Below the pieces are notes generated by a model, which worked only from the letters and a program-made list of their open reading frames with translations, was not told where the DNA came from and ran no database searches. 64,000 nucleotides of DNA from Desulfurococcus mucosus DSM 2162 (GTDB lineage Archaea > Thermoproteota > Thermoprotei_A > Sulfolobales > Desulfurococcaceae), in NCBI RefSeq assembly GCF_000186365.1, contig NC_014961.1:1054001-1118000 (forward strand), given 5' to 3'. Positions 26,114 through 34,216 of the stretch are shown in pieces. The number at the start of each line of letters is the position of its first letter. The stretch's first letter is position 1. A program made the position numbers and the translations under genes.

Positions 26114-27033
26114 CCTTCCTTCCCCTTAGCCTCCTGTTGCACTTGTTGCACTGGTTGCTTAACCTCTAAGCCGAGCTCGGGCGCGTGCTTGGCTACCTCG
26201 GCTGCAAGCGCGTTGGCCTTAGCCACGGCTGCCAGTAACACTGCTTCAGCTGTCTCAGGTGTTATGAACCCTGCCTCGATGGCGAGGGAGAGTGCCTGTC
26301 TCTGCGCCTTGGCCAGCACTAGTTGCAGTACGCCTGGCTCAGGTAGAGCTAGTTCAACCGCTATCTTCAACGCGTCGAGGTGTGCAGTGGTCAACATGCC
26401 GCTATACTCCTCTAGGTTTAACACTAGTTTATCGCCCGGTATGACGACGCCGTCGTAGGCCAGCTTCGGTCTAAGCCTTATCTCCTTTAACGCGAGCCCT
26501 AGTTTCTGCAGGAGGCTTGCGAGATCGCTGGAGACAACGTCGCCAGGCTTGGCTACAACAGTATCCTTTGCAACATAGATAACGTTGCCTTGAACCTTGG
26601 TCTGTATCTTGAGTCTCCCGAAAACACTCAGCATGGGGCCGGGGGGTATACCCGTGTTGCCCTCGGGTATAACTATCTCCTTATCTGTTTTCTCACCTGG
26701 CTTGAAGTACGTCTTCGTCACATACTTGTCCATTAGCATTGCAAGCTCGAAGGGATTCATATCCGTGAATACCGCCACCACCTGACCTGTTAAGTGCTCC
26801 TTGAAGAGCTCGGGGTTTATGCCTGCTTTCTCCAGTGCTATCCCGAGTAGCCTCGGCTTCACCGCCTTCAACACGGCCTTGCCATGTAGCTTTTTCCTAA
26901 GCATCTGGATGTGGTTGGCGGGTATACCCGTGGTATCTATCAATGCGAACACACGGTGCCTCCGGAGGAGTTCAACCAGCTCCTCAACTATCTCTGCCTT
27001 CCATCTCGGTATCTCCCTACCGGTGACAGCCAT
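26026..27033 (-). CDS. rplP0: Ribosomal protein L10 (P0)
   Basis: Stalk base protein that anchors P1 dimers and binds 23S rRNA with L11. It starts MAVTGREIPRWKAEIVEEL at ATG 27033 (GGTGG 5 nt upstream) and contains HGKAVLKAVKPRLLGIALEKAG and GPMLSVFGRLKIQTKVQ (key residues GP-L..F..L.I.T), the C-terminal P1-binding helices and the shared acidic tail ending SALFG. 335 aa. Confidence 0.95.
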   Translation of the reverse strand: MAVTGREIPRWKAEIVEELVELLRRHRVFALIDTTGIPANHIQMLRKKLHGKAVLKAVKPRLLGIALEKAGINPELFKEHLTGQVVAVFTDMNPFELAMLMDKYVTKTYFKPGEKTDKEIVIPEGNTGIPPGPMLSVFGRLKIQTKVQGNVIYVAKDTVVAKPGDVVSSDLASLLQKLGLALKEIRLRPKLAYDGVVIPGDKLVLNLEEYSGMLTTAHLDALKIAVELALPEPGVLQLVLAKAQRQALSLAIEAGFITPETAEAVLLAAVAKANALAAEVAKHAPELGLEVKQPVQQVQQEAKGKEGEKKEEKKEEESKELSEEALSEGFSALFG

Positions 27034-27044
27034 GCACACCACCT

Positions 27045-27686
27045 CTAAACCTCCACTGGCATACCCATAGTGGTCTTGAAAACTATCTTACCTATGTTAC
27101 CCATGCCTGAGGGGAGCTTGGATTCTATGGCGGAGAGCACGGCCAGCGCGTTGTCAGCCAGGTCCTCGGGCTTCATGTCCTCTGTGCCTATGGCAACCAT
27201 TATCTGGGGTTGATCCTTAACCCTGGCTACAACGGTGTTCGCATATCTTTTGATAAGGCCCTGGATGTCGGCTGAAGCCGGCAGCGGCACTGGTGCCTTA
27301 CCCCTGGGGCCGAGTGCAGGCCCGAGTACGCGGCCGGTTACAGCCATGAGATCTGTTCTAACCAGGATCCAGTCGCACTGCCCCGCTATTTTCTTCGCCT
27401 GCTTCTTATTAATACCCTGGAGATCCTGGCTCGTTAACACGAGCTTGGCTCCTGCCTCCCTGGCTTTAGCTGCGAGGTCGCCGTCTGCGACAACACACAC
27501 GCTTCTCTCCTTGCCTCTTCCCTTCGGTAGGGTTACGAACTCCCTTATCTTGCCTGCCTGCCCCTTTACATCCACGTCTCTGAGCACTATTATCATCTCG
27601 ACGCTCTGCTTGAACCTCCTCCCCTTGCCGAGCTCTATTGCCTTCCCTATTGCCTCTGCGAGTGCTTCACGAGTGTATGCAGGCAT
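27045..27686 (-). CDS. rpl1: Ribosomal protein L1
   Basis: Binds 23S rRNA at the L1 stalk and, in many archaea, represses its own mRNA. Key segments: RRFKQSVEMIIVLRDVDVK, the internal DWILVRTDLMAVTGRVLGPALGPRGKAPVPL (signature LGPRGKAP) and MGNIGKIVFKTTMGMPVEV. 213 aa with ATG 27686 sharing its first base with the L11 stop. Confidence 0.94.
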   Translation of the reverse strand: MPAYTREALAEAIGKAIELGKGRRFKQSVEMIIVLRDVDVKGQAGKIREFVTLPKGRGKERSVCVVADGDLAAKAREAGAKLVLTSQDLQGINKKQAKKIAGQCDWILVRTDLMAVTGRVLGPALGPRGKAPVPLPASADIQGLIKRYANTVVARVKDQPQIMVAIGTEDMKPEDLADNALAVLSAIESKLPSGMGNIGKIVFKTTMGMPVEV

Positions 27687-28198
27687 CACTCACCACCCTT
27701 ACTCCACTCCTCCTCGTATTTCGAGAGGATCTCGTCGTAAGCACCCTCATCAACCATTTTCTGGACCTCCTTAGGGTCCCTGCCGTCAACAGTTATACCT
27801 ATGGCTCTAGCCGTACCAAGGATGGTTTTCACAGCTGCCTTCAGGGTTTTAGCTGACAGCGACTCCTTCTTCAAAAGCGCGACTTTCACAACCTGCTCGA
27901 ACGAGATGTTGCCTATCTTCTGGTGTGCTGGATCCCCTGTGGGCTGCTTGGCACCGGCCTCCTTCATGAGGAGGGCTGTAGTAGTGGGTATGCCTACACG
28001 TACCTCGAAGTCCTTTGTGTCGGTGTCTATCACTATTTCCACTGGGACCGATAACCCTTCGAAGTCCTTCGTTGCATCGTTTATTGCTTTAACGACCTGC
28101 GGTATGTTGACCTTGTAGGGTGAGAGAGTCGGGCCTAGGGGTGGACCCGGTGTAGCCTTTCCTCCCTCCACCATGACCTTTATGGTTTTCTTCACCAT
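27686..28198 (-). CDS. rpl11: Ribosomal protein L11
   Basis: GTPase-center protein. N-terminal [25 protein letters not shown] (key residues GGKA-PGPPLGP) and C-terminal [23 protein letters not shown] define the family. 170 aa. It overlaps L1 by one base and follows spt5 by 2 bp in the classic secE-spt5-L11-L1-L10-P1 order. Confidence 0.95.
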   Translation of the reverse strand: MVKKTIKVMVEGGKATPGPPLGPTLSPYKVNIPQVVKAINDATKDFEGLSVPVEIVIDTDTKDFEVRVGIPTTTALLMKEAGAKQPTGDPAHQKIGNISFEQVVKVALLKKESLSAKTLKAAVKTILGTARAIGITVDGRDPKEVQKMVDEGAYDEILSKYEEEWSKGGE

Positions 28199-28200
28199 TT

Positions 28201-28701
28201 CTACGCACCCTTACTCATCTTCTTAACGTAATCACCCGGTATCGTGATGGGTATTGTGAACGTGGCTTCTAAAATATTCACTGTAAGCATGTTTTTATTT
28301 CTATCTACACCGGTTATCTTGGCACGCATGCCCTTGAACGGCCCGCGCGTTATCTCCACTATGTCGCCAACGTCAAGCTCCTCTATCACGGGCTTGGGCT
28401 TCAGGAGCTTCTCAAGCTCCTCGTAGGCTATTTTCATTGGTCTCCCTGCTTTCACATACCTTATGTCGGATACAACCCTGTAAAGCTCGCTTAGCTTCTC
28501 TACTTCGAGGAAGACATAGCCCTTTATGTCGGGCGGTATGATGATGCTTCTAACACTTGTCTCCTCGCCCTTAGCCTTCTTCTCTTCAACCCTCATACTG
28601 ATGATGAATGCCACATCCAGCTCTCTTCCAACAGTGGTTTTCACAGCATAGATCCTGGCTTGCTCCTCACCGCTGGATTGCTGATCCTCCAAAACGATCA
28701 C
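28201..28701 (-). CDS. spt5: Transcription elongation factor Spt5 (NusG)
   Basis: Processivity clamp of archaeal RNA polymerase. The NGN domain spans residues ~10-100 ([30 protein letters not shown]) and the KOW domain follows ([31 protein letters not shown]; key residues [10 protein letters not shown]). GTG start overlapping the secE stop (GTGA). 166 aa. Confidence 0.94.
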   Translation of the reverse strand: MIVLEDQQSSGEEQARIYAVKTTVGRELDVAFIISMRVEEKKAKGEETSVRSIIIPPDIKGYVFLEVEKLSELYRVVSDIRYVKAGRPMKIAYEELEKLLKPKPVIEELDVGDIVEITRGPFKGMRAKITGVDRNKNMLTVNILEATFTIPITIPGDYVKKMSKGA

Positions 28702-28877
28702 CCGGTGTACGGGTAGAGGAAGGTGTAGAATACCATTCTTATGGCGAATGATATTCCTCCAACCAGGGCGAGCCCGAGTAGACTTATCTTAAGCACCGTT
28801 AAATACTCGTCTAACCCGGGCCTCGACGCTATCAGCAGGATCCTCCTCCAAGAGTCCACTAGTTCGCGTAGATCCAA
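28698..28877 (-). CDS. secE: Preprotein translocase subunit SecE
   Basis: A 59-residue single-span membrane protein (Sec61-gamma homolog), too short for most ORF calling. Translation from TTG 28877 begins MDLRELVDSWRRILLIASRP, followed by DEYLTVLKISLLG (the conserved amphipathic SecE motif) and a transmembrane helix LALVGGISFAIRMVFYTFL. The stop overlaps the spt5 start by 4 bp. Its place between ftsY and spt5 is the standard archaeal context. Confidence 0.9.
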   Translation of the reverse strand: MDLRELVDSWRRILLIASRPGLDEYLTVLKISLLGLALVGGISFAIRMVFYTFLYPYTG

Positions 28878-28893
28878 ACAGCGACACCTCTAC

Positions 28894-29784
28894 CTATCGT
28901 AAACCAGCTAAAACCCTATCAACGTATTCAATCGGGTTAAAAGGTTTTAAATCCTTGTAGTCCTGCCCAACCCCCACGAAGAGTATTGGCTTTCCCAGGA
29001 CGTAGGCAAGGCTTAATGGCACACCTCCCTCCTCATATGCATCCACCTTTGTTACAACCACTCCGTCAACGCCGACCGCCTCGTTGAAGAACCTAGCCTG
29101 CTCCACTGCATCGTTGCCTGTTAAAGCATCGACAACCAGGATTTTTACATTGGGTTTAACAACTCTTACAACCTTCTTCAACTCGTTCACGAGGTCAACG
29201 TCTACATGCATTCTCCCAGCTGTATCTATGAGGAACACGTCGAAGCCCCTGCCGACCCCGTACTGTACCGCGTCGTACGCTAGGGCAGCTGGATCCCACC
29301 CGTACCTGCCTGTGAAGACAGGTATGCCTGTTCTCTCCGAGTGTATCTTCAACTGCTCTTGTGCACCGGCTCTAAACGTGTCGGCTGCAACCATTAACGG
29401 CTTAAACCCGTTTCCCCTCATGTACACGGCGATCTTTGCAATGGTCGTGGTTTTCCCGACGCCGTTGACCCCTAGGAAGACTATTTTAAACGGTTTCCTT
29501 GAGCGTGCAAGCGATACGAGGTCCAGTGCACCTAGATTGGTGAAGTAGCCTAGGAGTATCTCCCTCAACGCCTCAACGAGGTCCTCCCTGCGCTTAACCC
29601 GCCCCTCCTCGACGCGCCTGGATAGCTGGGCAGCTATGTCTTCGGCTGCCTCGTAGGCGACGTCGCTGGCCACCAGGTTTAGTTTAAACTCCTCTATCGC
29701 CTCGAGGAGCTTCTCCCTCGAGGTAAGGATGGAGGACGCCGTATCTATGAATCTTGCAAATGCCTCCTTCAGCTTCCTAAACAA
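28894..29784 (-). CDS. ftsY: Signal recognition particle receptor FtsY
   Basis: SRP GTPase receptor that targets ribosomes to SecYEG. N domain (four-helix bundle, residues ~1-90) then the G domain: GVNGVGKTTTIAKIA (G1), DTFRAGAQEQL (G2), LIDTAGRMHVDVDLVNEL (G3), TKVDAYEEGG (G4) and VGVGQDYKDLKPF. 296 aa. It lacks a long acidic A domain, as is usual for archaea. Confidence 0.94.
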   Translation of the reverse strand: MFRKLKEAFARFIDTASSILTSREKLLEAIEEFKLNLVASDVAYEAAEDIAAQLSRRVEEGRVKRREDLVEALREILLGYFTNLGALDLVSLARSRKPFKIVFLGVNGVGKTTTIAKIAVYMRGNGFKPLMVAADTFRAGAQEQLKIHSERTGIPVFTGRYGWDPAALAYDAVQYGVGRGFDVFLIDTAGRMHVDVDLVNELKKVVRVVKPNVKILVVDALTGNDAVEQARFFNEAVGVDGVVVTKVDAYEEGGVPLSLAYVLGKPILFVGVGQDYKDLKPFNPIEYVDRVLAGLR

Positions 29785-29789
29785 CTACA

Positions 29790-30251
29790 TTATCCTCCGC
29801 TTGCTTCCTGAACCCTGCTATACGTGGTCTCAAGGATGTTTCTGAGCCTATTCATCTCTCCGACGACAGCACTATACTTTTTCTCCAACTCGTTGATCAA
29901 CCTCTCCAGGCTCGCACTCCTCCTGGACACTATGTCCACTGCTCTATCCCTATCCGTCTTCAAGTAGTAGCCTAGCCCAAGGTGAACCAGCACTCTTTTA
30001 CTCCACTCTTTATCCACTGTCGCCGGGATCATCGCTGTTGACAACCTGTCTACCACTATGAAGCCCTCTCCACCGTTCTCAGGCAGGCTCTTCAAGGTTT
30101 CCAAGGCGAGCTGAAGCTCCCTCTGCTGGGTTAGATAATTGTTTATCGTGGAGGCCAGTATGTTAGCGTACTCCCTCAGCTCGTTGATCCTAGCCACCAG
30201 TTCCTCGAGTGACACGCTTCTACCCGACTGCTGGGGGCCCCCGGTACTCAT
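29790..30251 (-). CDS. pfdA: Prefoldin alpha subunit
   Basis: Jellyfish-shaped chaperone subunit that hands unfolded proteins to the thermosome. Two long coiled-coil helices (EELVARINELREYANILASTIN; LERLINELEKKYSAVVGEMNRL) flank a beta hairpin (FIVVDRLSTAMIPATV ... VLVHLGLGYYLKTD). 153 aa. It lies between ftsY and L18a in the common crenarchaeal order. Confidence 0.92.
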   Translation of the reverse strand: MSTGGPQQSGRSVSLEELVARINELREYANILASTINNYLTQQRELQLALETLKSLPENGGEGFIVVDRLSTAMIPATVDKEWSKRVLVHLGLGYYLKTDRDRAVDIVSRRSASLERLINELEKKYSAVVGEMNRLRNILETTYSRVQEASGG

Positions 30252-30508
30252 GGCTTCACAATCCTCTCTGCTTGCGCTAACTGCCTTATAAACGGGTTCC
30301 TTGACTCACCTGGATCTATCTCCTCAACACTCTCAACCCTTATGTGATACCTCTTCAACTTATGGTTGCTTCCCAGTATAGAGTACACTTTCTCCAGTGC
30401 ATCCTTCTCGTCGACGCCTCTCACTTCCTTCGTGAACTTCTGCCATGTAGGGTACCTGTCATGGCTGATCAACATGTAGCCTGTAACCCTGTATGTTTTA
30501 ACCTCCAC
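30248..30508 (-). CDS. rplX: Ribosomal protein L18Ae (LX)
   Basis: Archaeal LX/L20a/L18a protein, 86 aa. YRVTGYMLISHDRYPTWQKFTKEVRG (key residues F.KEVR), LEKVYSILGSNHKLKRYHIRVESVEEI are family-typical. The stop and start codons overlap those of both neighbours by 1-4 bp, indicating tight translational coupling with aIF6 and prefoldin. Confidence 0.92.
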   Translation of the reverse strand: MEVKTYRVTGYMLISHDRYPTWQKFTKEVRGVDEKDALEKVYSILGSNHKLKRYHIRVESVEEIDPGESRNPFIRQLAQAERIVKP

Positions 30509-31206
30509 TACTCACCACCTCCAAAGCCCCTTCTAATCCTAAGTATCTCGGGTCCTGTTGTACTGCCACCTACAACTATACCGTGATTGTTGGCTAATAA
30601 ACCACTCTTCACAAACGGGACCCCGGCGTTGACGGTGGCCCGTTCAACCCTAACCCTTAGGACGCCTTCAACCGTTTTCAAATCATCCTCGCTCACATCC
30701 GGGTGGGCGACGCCCCCGTGATCGTTAACCACGAGCACGCTTCCAGGGATATCAAGGTTGACGAGGCGTGTCTGAAGGATCTCGACGCCTAGTACTCCAC
30801 GTAACTCTTCAACCTCCTCCTTCTCCAGGAGGGGGCTTGCTATACACCCCTTGTTATTACATGACAGGAGATTCCCCAGTGCAGTGTAACGTGAACCAGA
30901 GACATGGAGGCGTATATCGATGCCCCGGCTGTCAAGCTGCTTCTTAATGTATTCGAGTTCATCTGCGAAGATAACCCTTGGAAGAATAATAGCGTTATCG
31001 TTGCCGGCTGTGAAAACACCATTCAACACTGTGCCAGCCACCCTTGCCTCAACCACTGCTTCAACACCTAGAACCTCTGTGAGCTCCCTTACATCGTGGC
31101 TACTGATGCCGGGGGGCAGTATCAGCACCTTGCCGTTAACGTACGCGTAGACCCCGATGTTCGAGTTGCCGAAGAAGCTCATCCTCGTGATCTCCACTAG
31201 TACCAC
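30508..31206 (-). CDS. eif6: Translation initiation factor aIF6
   Basis: Anti-association factor that binds the large subunit. Five-fold pseudosymmetric repeats are visible: FGNSNIGVYAYVNGKVLILPPGI, LGVEAVVEARVAGTVLNGVFTAGNDNAIILP (key residues N-NG-..P), YTALGNLLSCNNKGCIASPLL, VNDHGGVAHPDVSEDDL and PFVKSGLLANNHGIVVGGSTTGPE. 232 aa. Confidence 0.95.
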   Translation of the reverse strand: MVLVEITRMSFFGNSNIGVYAYVNGKVLILPPGISSHDVRELTEVLGVEAVVEARVAGTVLNGVFTAGNDNAIILPRVIFADELEYIKKQLDSRGIDIRLHVSGSRYTALGNLLSCNNKGCIASPLLEKEEVEELRGVLGVEILQTRLVNLDIPGSVLVVNDHGGVAHPDVSEDDLKTVEGVLRVRVERATVNAGVPFVKSGLLANNHGIVVGGSTTGPEILRIRRGFGGGE

Positions 31207-31270
31207 CGTGGTCGACTACCGTGATCACGGAGATATATTTAGTCAGCGGGGTTAATAACGAATGGCGCCG

Positions 31271-31552
31271 TCAGCGCTTCAACCTCTTGAGGAAAACCCT
31301 TGCCTCCTTGCTCTCCTTATCGAACCTTACCTCCACTACTACTCTGCGGGGAGGCTTCTCCCGCCCCCTGGACCATATATACTTGTTGAGAAGGGGATCC
31401 ACTATTATCTTCTCTGCATCCTTGAAGTGTCTTGCAACATACTTCTTCACAAGCCTGACAGCCCTGTCAGCCCTGTTCATGCGTCGCCCGAAATACACTC
31501 TCCCCAAGGGTATTACATGCGTGGATTTAACCATGCTACCGGTCTCACTCAT
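31271..31552 (-). CDS. rpl31e: Ribosomal protein L31e
   Basis: Large-subunit protein near the exit tunnel, 93 aa. IPLGRVYFGRRMNRADRAVRLVKKYVARHF (key residues R...RA..V..YV..H) and NKYIWSRGREKPPRRVVVEV (IW.RG...PPR) define it. ATG start; co-directional with L39e 11 bp upstream. Confidence 0.93.
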   Translation of the reverse strand: MSETGSMVKSTHVIPLGRVYFGRRMNRADRAVRLVKKYVARHFKDAEKIIVDPLLNKYIWSRGREKPPRRVVVEVRFDKESKEARVFLKRLKR

Positions 31553-31563
31553 CTAAACCACCC

Positions 31564-31722
31564 CTAGATGTTCTTGAGCTTACTCCTCCTCCAGTTCCTC
31601 AGGGCGAACCCCCTCCTCACTCTGAGACGTGTCTTAGCCGACACCCAGATCGGTATAGCCCTATTGGATTTCAACGCTGCAGCAAGCCTGAGCTTCCTGG
31701 CGACGTGCTTAAACCTAGCCAT
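31564..31722 (-). CDS. rpl39e: Ribosomal protein L39e
   Basis: A 52-residue basic protein lining the exit tunnel, too short for most ORF calling. Translation from ATG 31722 starts MARFKHVARKLRLAAALKSN and continues with RAIPIWVSAKTRLRVRRG and RNWRRSKLKNI, the complete L39e pattern (P.W...KT......N..RR.WRR.KL). GGTGTTAAACC precedes the start. Confidence 0.95.
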   Translation of the reverse strand: MARFKHVARKLRLAAALKSNRAIPIWVSAKTRLRVRRGFALRNWRRSKLKNI

Positions 31723-31732
31723 GGTTTAACAC

Positions 31733-32080
31733 CTACTTCCTCTTGAACTCTATCCTTGGCTCCTTATGGGTCTGCTCATATATTTCTGAGAGGAGCCTCT
31801 TTAAAAACTCATCCGTTATAGGTATCTTCACACGGCCGCTCTGAGCCAGTGCTATCAACTGCTGCTCAAGTATCTCGGCCAGCTCGGGTTTAACGAGCCT
31901 CAGGTTGTTCAGCCTCTCCCTTGCCTCAGGCGTGAGAATCCTCCTGAGAGCCGTGTCTATCATTAAGCGCTTCTGCTTCTCCTCCTCTATACGGCGCTGT
32001 AATTCCTCAAGCTTCCTCCTCCTAAGGGCCTCAAGCTCCTCGTCATAGCCTTCGTTACCGTAGCCTGTCTCCGAGGACAT
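31733..32080 (-). CDS. PDCD5/TFAR19-like DNA-binding protein
   Basis: A 115-residue basic helical protein. A long charged coiled-coil helix ([23 protein letters not shown]) precedes the PDCD5 core: [35 protein letters not shown] (key residues [14 protein letters not shown]...E..L..LAQ.G). It is regularly encoded between S19e and L39e in archaea, as here. Its role is unclear. Confidence 0.92.
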   Translation of the reverse strand: MSSETGYGNEGYDEELEALRRRKLEELQRRIEEEKQKRLMIDTALRRILTPEARERLNNLRLVKPELAEILEQQLIALAQSGRVKIPITDEFLKRLLSEIYEQTHKEPRIEFKRK

Positions 32081-32100
32081 GTATAAGACCCCGTATCCTC

Positions 32101-32583
32101 CTACCTTTGAGCAGCCTGCGGAGGCAGGTACTTCACTAGTTCCGGGTTCTCCCTGCTGAGCTCTACAAGTATCTCGAAGCTCAGTCGGTCGAGCATCGAC
32201 TTACCCTGAGGGGTTAGAACCCTACCCCTCCTAGTCCTCCTCACAAGCTGGGCTTGCTCAAGCTGCTGGAGGATCTTCCTGATGGCACCGCCGGGGGCAC
32301 GTATTGTTCTCTCAGGGCGCACACCCCTATTCTTCCTACCACCATACTCTCTCCTAAGCTCTGAGAGGCCGACAGGCCTCCCAGCCTTGTAGAGCTTCCT
32401 CAATATGCTTGCCGCCCTATAGTACCACCACTCCGGGTTGCTTGGAGGCCTCTCCTTATGCGAGCTCGTCTTGACGAATATACTCCACTCGGGAGGCTTC
32501 ACTTCCGGGACGTTTTCCTTCAGGTACTCTGCGAGCCTGTTGATGAGCTTATCGGCTGGAACCTCCAGTGCTGTAACCACCAC
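32101..32583 (-). CDS. rps19e: Ribosomal protein S19e
   Basis: Small-subunit protein needed for 16S maturation, 160 aa. [36 protein letters not shown] (key residues W..F.KT...KERPP..PDWWY.R.AS.LRK) and [16 protein letters not shown] are diagnostic. GTG start. Confidence 0.95.
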   Translation of the reverse strand: MVVTALEVPADKLINRLAEYLKENVPEVKPPEWSIFVKTSSHKERPPSNPEWWYYRAASILRKLYKAGRPVGLSELRREYGGRKNRGVRPERTIRAPGGAIRKILQQLEQAQLVRRTRRGRVLTPQGKSMLDRLSFEILVELSRENPELVKYLPPQAAQR

Positions 32584-32619
32584 TGACCACCCTGGTAACC
32601 ACCTAGTGGCTAAGCCTTT

Positions 32620-32748
32620 TTAATTAATCACCCTTACCCCCTTAATTATTGCTTCAAGGCTTTTATATATGATGAGTACTGGGAGAACCACTGTGTGAGC
32701 GAGCACTGCTACAGCTCCACAGTCAACCAGGGCGGCCTTCTCCCTCAC
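32620..32748 (-). CDS. Possible 42-residue membrane-type small ORF
   Basis: In the ~140-bp gap between the YhbY-like gene and S19e there is an open frame from GTG 32748 to TAA 32620. It reads MREKAALVDCGAVAVLAHTV and then VLPVLIIYKSLEAIIKGVRVIN: one hydrophobic segment followed by a basic tail. It overlaps the YhbY 3' end by 26 bp in another frame. I do not recognise the family; it could be chance, since the region also has to hold an S19e promoter. Confidence 0.4.
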   Translation of the reverse strand: MREKAALVDCGAVAVLAHTVVLPVLIIYKSLEAIIKGVRVIN

Positions 32749-33049
32749 GCCGGGGAGTAGCTACAAGCGTGATTGTGAAGCCCCTGACCTCGTATACTCT
32801 CCCACCGCTTAATCCAGCTATCCTCTCAGCGAGCTCCTCTAAGTCCCCCGTGTAGTTACTCCTAAAGGACTTCAACACCCTTATCTTGACCACTCCATGC
32901 TTCTCGAGCCTGAGCTTCACTTCATCTATGAAGCCCTGTGTCAACCCGTTCTTACCGAGCTGAAGGTCGGTTTTACCAGCTATTCTCGCCTTGATCCTCT
33001 CCCGGATGCCTTTATCATGAACCTCCTCGTCCACCCGCATTCTAAACAC
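32723..33049 (-). CDS. YhbY/CRM-domain RNA-binding protein
   Basis: Small KH-like CRM-domain protein linked to ribosome assembly. The core is LQLGKNGLTQGFIDEVKLRLEKHGVVKIRVLKS (key residues GKNGLT, L..H.L.KV.V), with the GxxG-like loop GKNG. 108 aa from the most distal start; overlapping 70 bp of the RNase P gene suggests that the true start may be a later codon. Confidence 0.82.
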   Translation of the reverse strand: MFRMRVDEEVHDKGIRERIKARIAGKTDLQLGKNGLTQGFIDEVKLRLEKHGVVKIRVLKSFRSNYTGDLEELAERIAGLSGGRVYEVRGFTITLVATPRREGEGRPG

Positions 33050-33351
33050 CTGTATACTACCCTAGACCCCTTGCCTCTACCCCTGATCCTCACGCTCAGG
33101 GTTAAACCAGGTATTAATGGTGTATGACACCTCCTACAGTAACCTCTCCTAATATACTTTGGCGGCCTCACACCCGCCTTACCGGCGATCCTCAGCATTA
33201 TCTCGATGTAGCGTCTGGCTAACCCGAGATCCCCTCTCCTAGCCTCCTCAAGCGAGTACTTGTAGAGAAGCATCATCCTCTCCCTTGCAACCTCCCTGAT
33301 GTACCTGCTCCTCGCCAAGTAACCCGGCCCCTCCCAGCGGGCACGCAGCAT
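32980..33351 (-). CDS. rnp4: Ribonuclease P protein component 4 (Rpp21/Rpr2)
   Basis: RNase P subunit for 5' tRNA maturation. The helical N-terminus (ARSRYIREVARERMMLLYKYSLEEAR; key residues ARE...LL) precedes a zinc ribbon with CRRCHTPLIPGLT and CLECGWTRRF. 123 aa. It heads the minus-strand cluster that runs down to the P1 gene. Confidence 0.92.
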   Translation of the reverse strand: MLRARWEGPGYLARSRYIREVARERMMLLYKYSLEEARRGDLGLARRYIEIMLRIAGKAGVRPPKYIRRGYCRRCHTPLIPGLTLSVRIRGRGKGSRVVYRCLECGWTRRFMIKASGRGSRRE

Positions 33352-33389
33352 AATTATCCCTTAAACCCCGTATTAAATCGCTGAAAGGA

Positions 33390-34088
33390 GTGATTGAAGT
33401 GTCGGGGAAGCTGAAGATAATACTGCTTGAAGCCTCCCTGGAGACTGTTCCAGCAAGCATAGCAGCGCACCCAGCAGTAGTCAAGAGCGCTGCGAGAAGA
33501 GGCAAGAAGCCCACCGACATACTGCTCGATGTAAGCATCCACTACCACGCGATGAAGAGGCTGCCCCTTAAACATAAACGTGGGAGACCAGACATAGTGC
33601 ATGTAAGCCTCCTAGAGGCCCTTGAAAGCCCGCTCAACAAGGCAGGTATGATGGAGATCTACGTGCACACATTGAACGGCCATGCAATCCTCATAAACCC
33701 CTCTACAAGGATACCCAGGAACTACAACAGGTTCACAGGGCTAATGGAGCAGTTGTTCAAGGAGGGCAGTATACCCCCGGGCTCCGCGAACCCCCTTCTA
33801 CGCGTGGAGACCATGCCTCTTGAAAGGCTCCTAGAGGCTGCGGGAGCCAGGGGGCTGATACTGCTGAGAGAAGCATGTGAGCCACACAGAGTAGAGGATG
33901 TTGCCAGAGAGGCACTGGAGGAGGGGCTCGCAGTAGGAGTAGGTGGATTCCCCCACGGCGACTTCGAGGAGGAAACCCTTAGACACGCATCCAGATGCTA
34001 CTCGATACACAGGGAGCCGCTCGCCACATGGATCGTTGTCTCCAGGGTGATAGCGGGCGCTGAAAGAGTACTCGGAGTTCTATCATAA
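33390..34088 (+). CDS. nep1: 16S rRNA (pseudouridine N1)-methyltransferase Nep1
   Basis: SPOUT-class methylase that modifies a helix-35 pseudouridine and assists 30S assembly. It contains ILLDVSIHYHAMKRLPLKHKRGRPDIVHVSLL (key residues D.S.HH.AM..L......RPDI.H..LL) and the C-terminal knot GLAVGVGGFPHGDF. GTG start (a second GTG three codons on). 232 aa. Confidence 0.92.
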   Translation: MIEVSGKLKIILLEASLETVPASIAAHPAVVKSAARRGKKPTDILLDVSIHYHAMKRLPLKHKRGRPDIVHVSLLEALESPLNKAGMMEIYVHTLNGHAILINPSTRIPRNYNRFTGLMEQLFKEGSIPPGSANPLLRVETMPLERLLEAAGARGLILLREACEPHRVEDVAREALEEGLAVGVGGFPHGDFEEETLRHASRCYSIHREPLATWIVVSRVIAGAERVLGVLS

Positions 34089-34216
34089 CGTGTTTCCAGG
34101 CCCGTGCACACTGATGAAACACCATAACCCTGTTATCCCCCAGTGGGTTGAATCAGGGCTGTCAAACCTGCATAAATACCGGGGGCCCTATTACTAGGCT
34201 TCAAGGAGGCACCTTT

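Noticed and set aside
34148-34216. NrdD start at TTG 34148
   Set aside because: No ribosome binding site, and a TATA-like element lies downstream of this codon; ATG 34217 has AAGGAGG at proper spacing.
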